A DNA stretch of 64,000 nt from Arcuatula senhousia (GCA_963971305.1 OZ020308.1:33385275-33449274), one strand, 5' to 3'. Positions 22,604 to 36,700 are shown, counted from the stretch's first letter. The notes: a model not told the origin generated them from the letters alone. A program made the numbers and translations.

Positions 22604-24490
22604 AAGATGAAAAAATCAGGCAATAAAGAACAGCGTGAAAAATACAAACAAATCAAACACCAAGTACAAAGGCAATTACGAAACTCTTACTGGAGTTACA
22701 TTGAAAACATTGTAACACCTAGCACTAGTGAAAATGAAAACAGCTTCAAAAATATGAAAAAATTCTGGTCATATATAAAACAAAAGAAAACCGACTATAT
22801 TGGTATCTCATCACTAAAACAGGATGGTAAACTTATTACAGACACAAAAGAAAAAGCGTCTGCACTCAACCATCAGTTCAAATCTGTGTTCTCAGAAAAA
22901 AGCACCATCTCTAAGGAAGTTTTTCAACAAAACGACTACATGCAAGGCACAAAAAGCTACCCACCAATGAACAACATCTACATCACAAACGAAGGTATTA
23001 AAAAACTGCTTCTTAACTTAAATCCATCGAAAGCTGCAGGCCCAGACCAAATCAAACCTAGAGTCCTTAAAGAACTTGCAGAATGTATTTCACCAATACT
23101 CACACTCATCTTCACTAAATCACTTGATACTGGCAACATACCCACCGACTGGCGAACCGCACACGTCTCACCTATATACAAAAAGGGCTCCAAATATAAT
23201 CCGGAAAACTACAGACCAATATCACTCACTTGTATCTGTTGCAAAATTCTTGAACATATTGTCGTCAGCTCAATCATGAATCATGCAGACAAAACACAAA
23301 ATTCTTTACCCTTTACAACATGGTTTTCGAAAAAAATAGATCCTGTGAAACTCAACTTTTGGAATTTATTGACGACACTACTAAAAATCTTGACTCCTCT
23401 ATACAAACTGATGTTTTAATTATGGACTTTTCTAAAGCTTTTGACAAAGTAAGTCACAACCTTCTCATTCATAAATTATACCATTATGGCATTCAAGGAA
23501 AAACAAACATTTGGATTCAAAACTTTCTCAAAAACCGCACACAGGCAGTCATACTAGAAGGGGAGGCATCTGGGTATGTATCAGTAGAGTCAGGAGTCCC
23601 TCAGGGCTCAGTACTGGGACCCAGCCTTTTCCTTTTCTACATCAACGACATCCCAGTAGGCCTAACATCAACAATAAGACTTTTTGCCGATGACACTATT
23701 GCATATTTAGCCATTAAATCCAACAAAGATAGTGAAACTTTACAAAGAGATCTAAATAAACTAGGGCAATGGGAACAACGCTGGAAAATGGAATTCCACC
23801 CAAATAAATGTAATGTCTTATCTATAACACGTAACAAAAACCCTATTAAATACAAATACCTCCTACATGGCCATGAACTTGAGCATGTTGATTCTGCAAA
23901 ATACCTAGGTGTCACAATACAATCCAATTTAAAATGGGACAGTCACATAAACAACATCACCAATAAGGCTAACAAAACTTTAGGGTTCCTACGCAGAAAC
24001 ATGAACATTAGTTCCACCACAGTAAAAACGCAGGCATACAAATCACTAGTTAGACCTTTAGTGGAGTATGCCTGCTGCGTATGGGACCCATACACACAGG
24101 AAGATATTCAAAAAATCGAAAAAGTCCAGCGCAGGGCTGCTAGGTATGTCACTAGTCGCTTCCATAATACATCAAGCGTTAGTGACATGATCCGCTATGA
24201 TCTAAACTGGAGATCCCTAGCAGACCGTAGAACAGACTCCCGTTTAACCATGCTATAAAATATCAAACGAAAAAGTTGCTATCCCCACAGAAAATAGGCT
24301 TATTAAACCAAACCGGCTCACTAGACACATGCACCACCTCTCCTTCCAAATTCCGCAATCACGTCTTCAAATCCGACAATAATCCTTCTTTCCCAGAACA
24401 ATTCGAAACTGGAACAACCTTCCTCTGGACACTGTCCTGAGTGACACAGTTGAGTCATTCAAGGCAGCTGTCTCAGTAATCCAACACTAA
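22604..24490 (+). pseudogene. LINE-A ORF2, reverse-transcriptase half
   Basis: Continues the frame interrupted at 15867. It starts in the basic linker and runs through the RT: 'KAAGPDQIKPRVLKEL', 'NYRPISLTCICCKILEHIV', 'MDFSKAFDKVSHNLL', 'SGVPQGSVLGPSLFLFYIND', catalytic FADD (23683-23694), then the C-terminal 'RRAARYVTSRF' and a degraded 'WNNLP' end. There is a frameshift near 23300 (before the 'YPLQHGF' equivalent) and another near 24252, and an in-frame stop near 24388. It is clearly related to LINE-B ORF2 but from a diverged family. Its 3' end sits only about 0.2 kb upstream of the THOC5 start codon. Confidence 0.88.
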
Positions 24491-24717
24491 AACCACAATC
24501 TTGTACATAGTTTTATCTTAGCTAAAAATAAAAAAAATATATAATATAAGTTTTTTATTAACCTTCCTCTTGCGCTGTGCTAAATTGGCAGAATATTCAA
24601 TATGTTGAAGGCGGCCAATCACACTGTAGAAGTAGAAGTAGAAGTATCGAACGCAAACTTTTTGATAACGACAGAGAAGTTTCAGTCTCCTGCCTTTTTG
24701 ATACCCCTATTTTAAAA
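24491..24717 (+). promoter_or_regulatory. Presumed THOC5 5' region
   Basis: The gap between the end of LINE-A coding sequence and the THOC5 ATG. It contains the LINE 3' untranslated part and a GTAGAA-type short repeat (about 24626-24648) that may be the LINE tail. The THOC5 5' untranslated region must fall here or use an upstream non-coding exon. No TATA box or other core promoter motif can be assigned with confidence. Confidence 0.35.
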
Positions 24718-27700
24718 ATGAGCAGCAAAGATCAAGAAGTCGATGGAAAACGAAAAAGAAGCTTAAAGAAAGAGTCTTCCCCAAACAGAGGTGGTGGAGA
24801 TTCAAAAAGACCAAAGACTTCAAACAATGTAACTATTTTAGAAACTTAAAAGCGTGTTATATGGTAATTTTTTTACAAGTACTGTAAACTTTTTTGAACA
24901 GTTAATTATCAATGATCAAATGTTTTTAAGGCATGTGTAATTAAAATTAATTCAAGTCCATGCTATGTCATATTCCTTAAATGCACAATTTTTTTTTGTG
25001 AACAGAAACCAGTGTCTCAGAGTTGAAGGTGCAACTTTGTGATGAAATTAAATTATCTCCCCATATTTGTAACACAGTCAGTGTCTGAAATAGTCACTCG
25101 CCCACTGACCAATTGCCAGTAGATTTTGAATTGGGTGAGTGATATTTTTGAAAAATTATAATGAAAATATAAGGAAACTTAGCATAAAAATGGTTTGGGC
25201 TAGTCGATTGGTATCCCATTTCAGGCATTATTTTACCTGTCTTTTTGTTTTATTTTATAATACACAAAATAGTATTTAAACCTGAAGTTCTATCCTTAAA
25301 TAAAAAAAATATTTATACCCTATTGGAATATTGAACAATATATATTGTACATGATGTACATTTGCACTTTTGTATGTTTACAGGATGTAAGGTTGTTTTA
25401 TGCAGAAGAAGAAGAGGTGGAAACAAGGGATGCACAGAAAGATCTGAATTTGTTTAAATCCACAACTGAAGATATTCGTAAATGTTTCAAAGACATCAGA
25501 GATGCCAAAGATAAATCAGATAAACAAAGTGTAAGACATTGTAATTATACATACAGATAAAGATAAAGATATTTTATTTTCCTAATCATAGGGCTCATTA
25601 CAAGCATGTAATCACATACAGTAAAAATAAGATAAAAAGCCTTTCTCTCCCACTCGCATACATTCACAGTGGGTGGTAAAGGGTTTTTTTCGTGCATCGT
25701 GTTGAGCAATTTTTATTTCCCGTTCAGCCGTGCATGGAGGTTCATCGTGCATCGTGTTCTTCTATTTTATTTTTCGTTCATCGTGATTATCATTTTTTTA
25801 TTGGCCGTTCATCGTGATTATCATTTTTTATTGGTCGTTCATCCGTGCATGTACCCCCCCTTTACCACCCCCATTCACACATACCACTACCGATTTAATT
25901 AAGGATGATTGATTTAACAGTACAACACATGTTCCTCCTTGTCTTGTTGTTTTCGTACAGTATTTTGTCTTAGGTTCTCTCTTGTTGAATTGAACTTTTG
26001 TCGATTGAGTTTTACAGTGTGTTTTATATGTAGCTTTGTGCAAGCTTATCAATAGGGGGAAGGTTGGATCCAAAAAACTAGTTTAACCCCGCCACATTTA
26101 ATATGTGCCTGTCCTAAGCCAGGAAACTTTGCCAAAGCCTTTTTTTGTCCTTGTCATTCTATGTTAACTGTTTTATGTCAAGAATTGAGTCTTTCATTGA
26201 TGATTTAGGGATTGGTTTTGATACTTTTGTATTGTATTATAAGTCTTGGGCCAATGCAAGACGGTAAGCAGTGACCTATGGTCATGTTGAAGACTGCTTG
26301 CTGTTTTCCGTTGTGATTTTTTGAATTGCTGTTTGTTTATGTTTGTTGTGTCGCGTACACTTATTCCACATCTCAATATCGTCTATATTTAGAGCAAATT
26401 CTTGTGATTTTATTGTTTCATCTAATAGGGGTTTTTGGAAATGTTATGTAATTAGGTGTCAAAATTTTCTGTTTAACTGCAAATAATTTGTAATTGAAGC
26501 CTTTTGCAATTACTGTCATGACTGTTAAACAGTAAAATTTTTAAATAATTAATCACATTGAAAAGTAAATGAAGGATGAAGCTATTAATTGCATCCTGAT
26601 AACATTATTTTAACTTCTTTTTCTTGTTAGAGAAGATAAAATGATTTGAGACCTCAGTGTAACAATTTGCTTATTGTTACCAAAAAAATGTACATGTACA
26701 TTAAAAAATAAATAAATAATTTTTTCATGAACAAATATAATAATCCAACCCAAATTTTTGTTAAAGTTATACATGAACCTAATTATTCTCTAAAGAAATT
26801 CCTTTCTATTTTAATAATAGAAAATAATGAGATGTAGCATAAGTGTATGTGATACAGCCCACAATCAAGTGGCAATTCAGTAAAACCACGATGGACAACC
26901 GCCAGCAGCCTTCAACGAGGCCAGTAGGTGCTTTCATAGATAGAAATATCTTGTCACACTGTGGGTTGAAATTCCTAAAGCTTGATACCTAATTCTCAAA
27001 AAATTAACACTACATTCAATGACTGTTTTGACATGGTCACTTGGCCATTGTGGATGTGGGCATAGCTTTCTTTTAAACTGTATCATGTATAAGATTATTT
27101 GAATAATGCCCACCTTTGTCCACCATATGCCCATATTCGCAGTGGGCAAGTGAGCATATGGTGGACAACAATGGATATAAAATTCAAACATACATTTACA
27201 AGAAAGACTAGGCCAGTGTTCTTAGCATAATTATAAATCAAAAATTCATGAGGATATCTTCATTCAATTTTCTACAATCAGATAAATAGTATTTATAAAA
27301 TCTTGGTGGACAGTTTATCATATAATTTGGATATGCTGTTACATAAACATATGTAATATTTCTATTTTATGTTTACAGAAAGAAGTTATTGAAGCAAAGA
27401 AAAGAGAAACTGCATTACATTTTGTACTGTTGAAGAAATTGAACAGATTGTCTCATATCAGATGTAAAAAGGCCAGAGATTCTACAAATGGGGTATATAT
27501 TTTGATGCAAGCTTCTCACTTATTGTTTAATTTTAAATTGCCAACTTATCTACAGAGTACTTAAGTATTTTCTTGGGCAAGCGAGCAAATGGTTGATAGC
27601 AATGGGAAAAAAATTCAAACAAACATACATTTACAAGAAGACTAGGCCATTGTCTTCTTAGCATAATTATAAAAATAATATCTGTGTTTTATAAAATTAT

Positions 27701-30700
27701 TTGTTCTATGTCAAAATTTGTGTCAAATATGCAGAGAAGTAACATAGGCATATAAGTAAAAGAAGTAAAAAAAATCAGTAGACACAAAACAATAAGCACA
27801 CAACAAAACTAAATGTACATAACACAACTGAACCTCAATAACATTCATAAAAAAAGAGTTTAATGATGTGTGTGTTTGTTGGTGTTTATTGCCCTGTTAA
27901 ACACACCTGGGCCATATAGGGTGGTCAGTTTAAATGGTGGAGGAAACCGGAGTAATCAAAGGAAACCATTGACCTTGGGTTTAGCTATACCTTATATTCA
28001 TTATACTGAATGCTGTTACACATGTATAAAAGTTCTAAATGAATAAGTCAGTGTAATCATAGCTAGGTTAAATTGTATTTCATTTGTTATTTTAGGCCAA
28101 GCAAAGAATTGATGAATTTCATCTTCAACTGCAGAATCTTCTGTATGAAACTATGCATCTTGAGAAAGAAATCACCAAATGTTTGGAGTTTAAGTAAGTG
28201 CAACTTTATGAGATGCTGGCAGTTTTTTTAAGGTTTTTATAAGGCCAATATAAAAAATATTCTAGATTCTCATCCCCTTCTGCCCTGATTTTTTCATCCT
28301 CCTCGAATTTTTTTTTTTTTTTGGGGGGGGGGTGCATATTATGGTAATTATGTCTCCCCCCACTTTTGTGGGGAGACATATTGTTTTTGTCGTGTCCGTC
28401 CGTCCGTCTGTCCGTCCGTCTGTCCGTCACAAAGTTTGTCAGCGCAACTCCTCTGAAACTACTGAACCAAATTCAACAAAACTTGGTATATAGGAAGGAC
28501 ACCATATGTAGTTGTGCATATTACCAGGAAATTTTGATCCTCAAATTTTTGTGGGAGTTATGGCCCTTTGAACTTAGAAATTTGCTGAAAATCCTCATTT
28601 ATCATGTTGTCAGCGCAACTCCTCTGAAACTACTGAACCGAATTCAATGAAACTTGGTATGTAGGAAGGACATCATATGTAGTTGTGCATATTATCAGGA
28701 AATTTTGATCCTCAAATTTTTGTGGGAGTTATGGCCCTTTGAACTTAGAAATTTTTGGGGAAATGGGGGGAGACATTGTTTTTAAACAAACTTTAATTAT
28801 ATATCAATTTCTTTTAAAATGGCAGCATATTTTATCATATTGGATAAAAAATTAAAAAATAAAATTCGCCCGCCTGCCCTATATTTTCAAGAAATTTGGA
28901 TGAGAATCAAGGAATTATTATAATATGGCCAAATATGCGTCATACCATTGTTAAATTTCATTGCATAGTGACATAACATTCTCTAAAAAAGTATGTTAAG
29001 CAAATCATGTTGCATAACAATAAATTAAAGTATAAGAGCATTTATTTCTGTTGGGAATCTCAAGGGTTAAAAATAACAGATGGAAGGGACAAAAATACAA
29101 CCAAAATCAAACAAATACCTACGGAGTATTCAACATTGACAATATACGAAGGAATTATGATGAATATTATACCAGAAATCTTGCCATAATCTGGACATTT
29201 CATATTATATTTCTGTTAATTTATGTAACTGCTTTTAAAAAATACAGAAGAGGGTTACTATATGTACATTTTATTTTATTTTCTATTTAGATCTAAGGAT
29301 GAAGAAATTGAACTGGTACCCGTTGAAGAGTTTTACAAAGAGGCACCCGCAGACATAAGTAAACCAGTAAGTTATGCATTCTTATGCTGTTTGTTACTTA
29401 GACACACCTGGGAAACTCGCAAGTTGCAACCTAATATGTTACCCGGAAGTTTATTGATACTAAGTGGAAGAACAATTTTTGCAAAAATCAGACGTTGTCT
29501 ATCCATGTGAAATATGTCACAGATCTTGAATATACCAAAAATAATTGTTAAGCCTGTATTTTAAGCCAGAAATTGTTTTTAATTTTATATTGTCAAGGTG
29601 ATTCTATTAACCAGGACAAGTCCGGAATGTAGCTTAACGGGTCCCAGAATTTTGGTTGTGACTTTTGAGTTTCCCAGGTGTGTAGGATTAAGGATTAACA
29701 AGAGAGTCATTTATGGGAGAAGACAGTAAAAAAAACTGTCTTTTTCAAGCCTTATATATTCCTTCTACGTGCACTTCAAAATGTTCAATCAATTTTTAGC
29801 ATACTCCGAAGGTTTAGAGATGAGGGTCTAGCTTTTTTGATACTGTGGATTCATTTAATTTCGTGAGTACCAATTTTCGTGGTTTGATGAAAAAGGATCA
29901 GATCATTTTTTCTTAATTTCGTGGTTCCGATGTTTCTAGCAATCAGATTAATGTCAAATTTCCTTTTCATTAGTTTTTGAATTTCGTGGGTCAAAACCAC
30001 CCACGAAAACCATGAAATTTGATACCCTACAAATAAAAATGAAACCACAGTACATTCATAGCATGACAATAGACCTCAATATTTGCAATATTTGCATTAT
30101 GCTTCTATCTTGCTAATGACATTCAGATATGCTAAAGGCACAACACCGATGGGATTGCTTTGAACAATTGATCTTTAGGATGTCCTCTACCAAGTTTGTG
30201 AAATTTGTGAATGTAGACCAACCAACATGGCCACCGTTACTAAAAATAGAACAGGGGGGTCAGACCATAGTTTTTAGCTTATAGCTCAAAAAGTATTAGA
30301 GATAGAGAAAATCTGAAGCAACTTACCTTCTTCAGCATTAAAATCTTGTTTTATTTTTCAGAAAATTACTAAAAATGATCCCCACCAACTTAGATTATCA
30401 AGGCTGGACTGGGAACTGGAGCAGAGAAAAATGTAAGAATATTGTACAAAGTTTGTACATGTTTAATGTAATATAGGCAATATTTAAATTAGTTAGCAAT
30501 ACTCATTTAATCTTTCATCAATAGAAAAAAATACTAAATCTGTAGAATAGTTCTCTAAAGCAAACAGAGAATTTATCATGTTTTTATTAAACAAAACCAT
30601 ATCCATTTTGACTATAAAAGTAATAATAACAAACTGCAAGTATTTTCAGTTACAAGGCAACTTATAAAATGTATTATAGAATGCTATAATACTTAATTAT

Positions 30701-33700
30701 TTAGTTGATTTGTAATACTGAGATGATCACATCTTTATCTCTATTGTGTCTCACAACTATGTTGTGTTTTGTGTTACTAAACCCTTAGATTGCAATGGAA
30801 GAGTGAGGTTTGGCACCATAGAAATGCCTTACCAAGTCAGGACGATTGAGATCTTCAATTTCCCTGGTATGTCATTACCTTGTTTAGTCTTTCCTTCTTG
30901 GATATATGAGATTGATCATCCCAGTTCGATAATGTTGTTGTTACCTTTATTGTTTTTTTTTTTAAAGGTTATCTAATAAATTGAAAGAATCAGAGAACAG
31001 CAAAGACCAGCTAGACAAAGAAATCAAAACACAGCAAGAATATCTTGAGAATCTACAGCCCAAACTCAATTCAATATTAGAGGTAAAACTAATTGATTAA
31101 CATTAGGTTAAGATTGTTGCAATTTCTGGCTCACTTGTACACCTTGAGCATAATATAGTGATTGCTTTAAATGTGGTATTTCTTAAGACACCTCCATATC
31201 TAAAAAACTGAAGACCCTAGTTAAATATAACTTGGTTTGAAGCTTTCACTGTGATACTCTACAATATCTGCAAACCTGTCATTTAACCTCAAAGTTTTCA
31301 GTAATTTATACACATTAGATGTTTACCAATGTGTACAGAATTCATTTAGAATAGCTTGGAATCTTGACTATGCTTCTTTTTTATAAGATTGCAACTTATT
31401 GTAACTACAGATCTTGAGTTTTAAGCACATATGAGAAATGTCAATTAGATGTTGATTTAAGGATCAAAGCGTAATAATTAATGTGTATAATGGAGGGCCA
31501 TTTCTTGGCTCAAACACAACAGTTTAATTGAAATTTAAAATAATAAATAATGATCAATTTTATAATTTTTTCAGTCGACTAAGCCAGTACAGGAGTACCT
31601 AGGTTTGCCGTTTGACCAGATCAGAGAGCAGCATCAGATAGCAGGACATCTACCACACCCTCTTTATGTTCTGTACATGCATTGTTTATGTCTTTATATT
31701 TCTGTTTTCAGTCGACTAAGCCAGTACAGGAGTACCTAGGTATGCCATTTGACCAAATCAGAGAGCAGCATCAGATAGCAGGACATCTACCACACCCACT
31801 TTATGTACTGTACATGCAGACAGATGCATATAGACAAGCATGTGGTAAGAACAGATTATTATTAACAATTTTTTTTTACTAAATAAATTTTAGAAAATTG
31901 TAAGTTGCGTTGAAAGAAAATTTGGTTCATTTTCTTGTATACTTTTAAAAAATCTAATGTACTGATGAACCTTATTTCAAAAAGGTTGGCAACCAATACT
32001 TGTTACTTATAAGTTATATATTACAAAACAATACTTGAACTTGCATACCTTTTCAATAACTTCTGTAGGGCATGTTTAAGTCTTGTTTTAAAAGCAATCA
32101 CCTGCTCATCTGTTTGCTTTAAGGTTTGTAAGTTACTGCATAAAGATGCTGTTTTCTCTACAAACCATAAAATTTCATATGGATTGATTACCCATATTAA
32201 AGATATATTATATCAAAATTGTTATCAGAATTTGTATACATGAAAATAAAGTCCATGTATAAAAAAACTAAATTTTATAATGACACTATTCCTTTTAGTT
32301 CATGTCTATTGTCATTAACCACATGATGTGTGATGAATATGTTTTGTTACAGATAAGAAGTTAGAGGTTATGATAGAAGGAGATATTGAAGCAGCCAAGT
32401 CTCTGAAGAGAACACCTGAGTTATTAGCTGATGTTGGTATGTACTCTAAAAACATGACATGATGAAATAAGGTAAAAAAAGAAAAAAAGGTTTGAGTATA
32501 GCATGTTATTGTTTGGGAAGTTTAAGTTTTGCTATCCTTGGATGGTTGACAGAAACTGCAAAAAAAATATTCAGTGAAAGTATCCATCTTACGCAAATTG
32601 AATATATATATGCACAAAGTCAGAGAATAAAAATCGATAAAAATTTCCCTACTATAATACAGATATCACAAAAATTTATCCCAACAAAAATAACCTGCAA
32701 TATTGCACAACAAAGTACCTAAATTTTTAAAATGTATAAGCAGTGTTAATACACTCAAAGATCATTCATGCTGTATGTTATACTGTCATAATCTTTGTCG
32801 CTGATAATATGTACATTCAAATAATGTTGAAGATAACTTTCCTATTATGACATATTAACAAGAGTAGTTAGATCCTTATGCAACATATTATGTACTGATT
32901 TTTGGGCAAATTTTACATAGTGAAAAATAGGGTTGTAATATGGTGAATGTCAGGCGGGTGGGAGATAAAGAATTTTCGTTATTGGTTTCTCAGCAACTAC
33001 TTATCACAGCCACTTGATATTTGGTATACAGCATTTTGGTGAAGTCCTATAATGTGGGATCCTTTTTTAGGTCTGTTGCTCACGAACTTCCTGTTTAATG
33101 AAATCCTGCCATTTTTGACTGACAATTTTTGTGTTTTTATTTTATAGAGGACAGTGATAGTGACCAAGAAGAACAAGAGAAGAAACAGTCTGTATGTATC
33201 TTACTTTGAATTAAAAAATATCATCAAAATTTTCCTTTTTTTTTTAATTGATCAACTCATGATAGGTCTATAATAATCAAAATTGTTAGAAAAAAAAACT
33301 TAAATAGCTTATCTGCTTATTAAAATAAGAAACAAACCATAAATTAAATATGACAACATAAATTTTTATTCAATTAGGTGTGTGAGTAAGACCCAAGATA
33401 TTGGGTGGGTCAATTACTTTAAAATGTTTGGGCTCCCGTAGGGAAAAAAGTGAACTATGACCTTAAGAGTTTTTACAGGTGACTTCTGATTTCCATATAG
33501 TTAAAAATGACCTACTGTGACAATTCATAAAAGAAGGACCTGCAGCACTAAAATATTGACCTCAATGATTTTTTTAAAAGCGACCTTCGACCTGAGTTGT
33601 TACCTTGCAAGAGTCCAAAATGTTAATGTATCAAATCAAAAACCAATTCATTCAATTTATAGAAAAGAAGAAGGAAAACTGTAGATTCTGGGAAGCTTGA

Positions 33701-36700
33701 TAGAAAACAGAAAGTTCTAAAGAAACATCCTTTGTCAGTTGTACTCAAAATCAAAACAAAAGGTATGAAACATATCTTAAAAGTTGGTAAGAAAGTTCAC
33801 AGAAACAAGCAGAATAGTTAAATCTTTTACCTTGCAAATGCAAACACACAAAAAAATAGTAGTAATAAAAACAAACAAGCTTAGAAAAGATAAAAAGTTT
33901 TCCATTTTAAGAAAGAATTTGTTGTTATAGTTTAATAATGTAATAAGAAAAATCTTTTGTGCCCTGATCTTACAATAATTTGTTGCATGTTTTTCTCAGA
34001 AAAGATGTCACTATTTGTCTTCTTTTACCTTTATCATAGTCATGTGTGTAATATTTACTTCTCATGATCAGTAGAGGTAAACAAATGTTTGCCCTCACAT
34101 ACATTTACACACAAATTCATTATAATATGAGGCAGGTAAAACCTGTTACGCTCCCGAAGTTTTAATTAATTTAATTTTTGGGGTCCGAAAATAAAAACAA
34201 ACTAGCTTTTCTTGTGGGTTACGTGAGCGTTTAATGACGTCTAAATTTTTCAAAGATAAAAACGTTAAAAAGACGCCGAAAGTTCGGGAAAACAAGCGCG
34301 TGCTATACCGGACGTTGAAGGAAAATTCATCTCATTGTACAACTAAAATATTGACATTTCTACCATTATCGCTCCCTTCGGGAGCGTATTAATATGATGC
34401 AGGTTAAACCTGTAGTTTGAACGTATATTTAAATATTTTACAAGCTAAAATAAGTTTTCAAATGTTTATTGGGCAATTAATTGAAACAAAATCTTATTCG
34501 AAAATAAAAACAAAGTAGCTTTTCTTGTGGGTCCTGTGTGCGCTTAATGACGTCAGGAATTTTCAAAGAAAAAAGCGTTTTAAAAAAGACGCAGAAAGTC
34601 CGGGAAACCGCGCGTGATTTACCGAACGTTGAAGGAAAATTGAGCCCATAGTACAACTAGAATATTGACATTTCTACCATTATCGCTCCCTTTGGGAGCG
34701 TATTATTTTAATCCCTATTGTAGATGGTACCTGTTTACAGTTGACTTTCTGGTTTTTGGTCACACTGGAGATTGTTACAGTACAGATACAGCTAAAAACA
34801 GGATCAGATTCTCCCCCATCCTGTATATCTGGAGGGTTTGTATATACATTACAGTCCAAGTTATGATTTTGTTTGGTGAAAAAAGAGCCATAATTGAAAT
34901 AAGAGAATTTTTATGTGACATGATGGCAAAAACTCATTAGCTCAACAATGCAAAATATTCAGACTGAGTGCAGTTTATTTTCCTGCAAAATAAATGTGTT
35001 CATCTTAATTATATGCCTACATTAGTTTAAGCATCTTTATTAATCCTGGATTGGGAAACAAGCTTGATGCTCATGTGAATCCCTTTCCAGCTAGCAGTTT
35101 GCGAGTGTGGCCTTTGTAGCAGCCCCCATTGAGCCTACTCTTATCAAAATCTACAAAGGGTTCTTTAATGTGCATGGGGTATATGTCTATTTAATAGTGA
35201 TCACCAGGTCTACTATTGAATGAGATTTACTCTGGTTACACCAGTGATATTCACTAACACTGCTAACACTGTTTTAAATATATATTTATTTATTTTATAG
35301 TGACCTGCTTTCACCAGATCTTTTGTTGAATGAGATTTACCCCGGTGACACTGGTGGTTCCTCTCCAAATTCTGCTAATCAGTATGAACTTAGGAGACTT
35401 GGGTAGGTTTTTATTGTCCTCTGTCATTCACAAAAGCTGAAAAGTATAGAATTCAACTTTCCATTCATTTGAAATTGATTTCCTGTGGGTAACTTTAAGG
35501 CCCATCTGTGATAGAATTTCATGAAACTTTCTCATATTGAAGCTTGTGAGGAAACTAAGAAGCCCTCTGACAAACATTTTAACATTTAAGAAAAAATGTG
35601 CATGCAACACAATAGAAAAATTTCTGGCATGGCTATTTGTAAATGTCAATTTTAGAAAAGTGAAAAAGACTTTATTAAAATATCAAACAAATTAAAAAGA
35701 TTATGTTATTTTACCCTTATTTACAATTTGTTTATAAATTTAATTTTTTAAGTAAATGGATATTTATTTACTATTTTCTTTAATGGCCATTTGTGGTGGA
35801 TCCAGAAATTTTCAAACGGGAGGGTGCACAATTTAAAAAAATCTTCTGGGAACTTTTGTTTCACATTGTTCCTAACCAAAGTTCGCTGAAAAATGGGAGG
35901 GTGTGTGCCCAACACGCCGGTTCTTAATCTGCCTTTGGCAAAGCAGTATGTATATAAAGTTTTTTTTTCTTGCATTAAGGTTGGGAGATTTTAACCAGTA
36001 CATCTCAGAAATAGGCCGTCCATATCTCTGGGCCCAGTGGTTGTCAGGGTTACAGTTCCTTAACAACAAGAGTTCAAAGGTCGCAAACACATCTGTCAGT
36101 TTTGAAAACATGCAACAGACCATAAAACAACTAAGGAAAAGAATTAAGTCCAGATTATCCCTGTTAAAACAGCTTTCATCTCTGGAGAGAGGCATTGTTC
36201 CTCTAACCTCAGAGGCCATGACCTTGTTTCCAACCAAAATCGTTGCTAAGTTATCCTCATGGAAACGATCGACCTTCAGTGACTTTTCTGCACTTGCTCA
36301 CACAAAGGATCTGATAGAGAATGGATTAGCCAAGGAATCTGATATTTTCTTTACTGCCGTTTTGGATAGAGGATCAGGTAATGTCTAAGATGGTTTAAGG
36401 TGCGGAATAAGTGTACAGGGCACAACATTCATCAAACAATAGCATTGTAAGATCTGTAAAGGATAACAGAGATCAGATTGCTTCAGTGTAGACTAGTACA
36501 GTGTAATTGCTACCCCCTCATATAATTGACTCTATATAACATTATAATGCCATTATTATGAGAATTAAAATTAAACTACATCTGAACATTAAACTAACAA
36601 TAATTAATTGCAAACATAAGATTTGACCACACAGTGTTCCAGCTATGCTGTTTTCAGAGGACGGTCCGTTCGCCTGCCTTTGCCTCCGCCCGTTTGCCCT

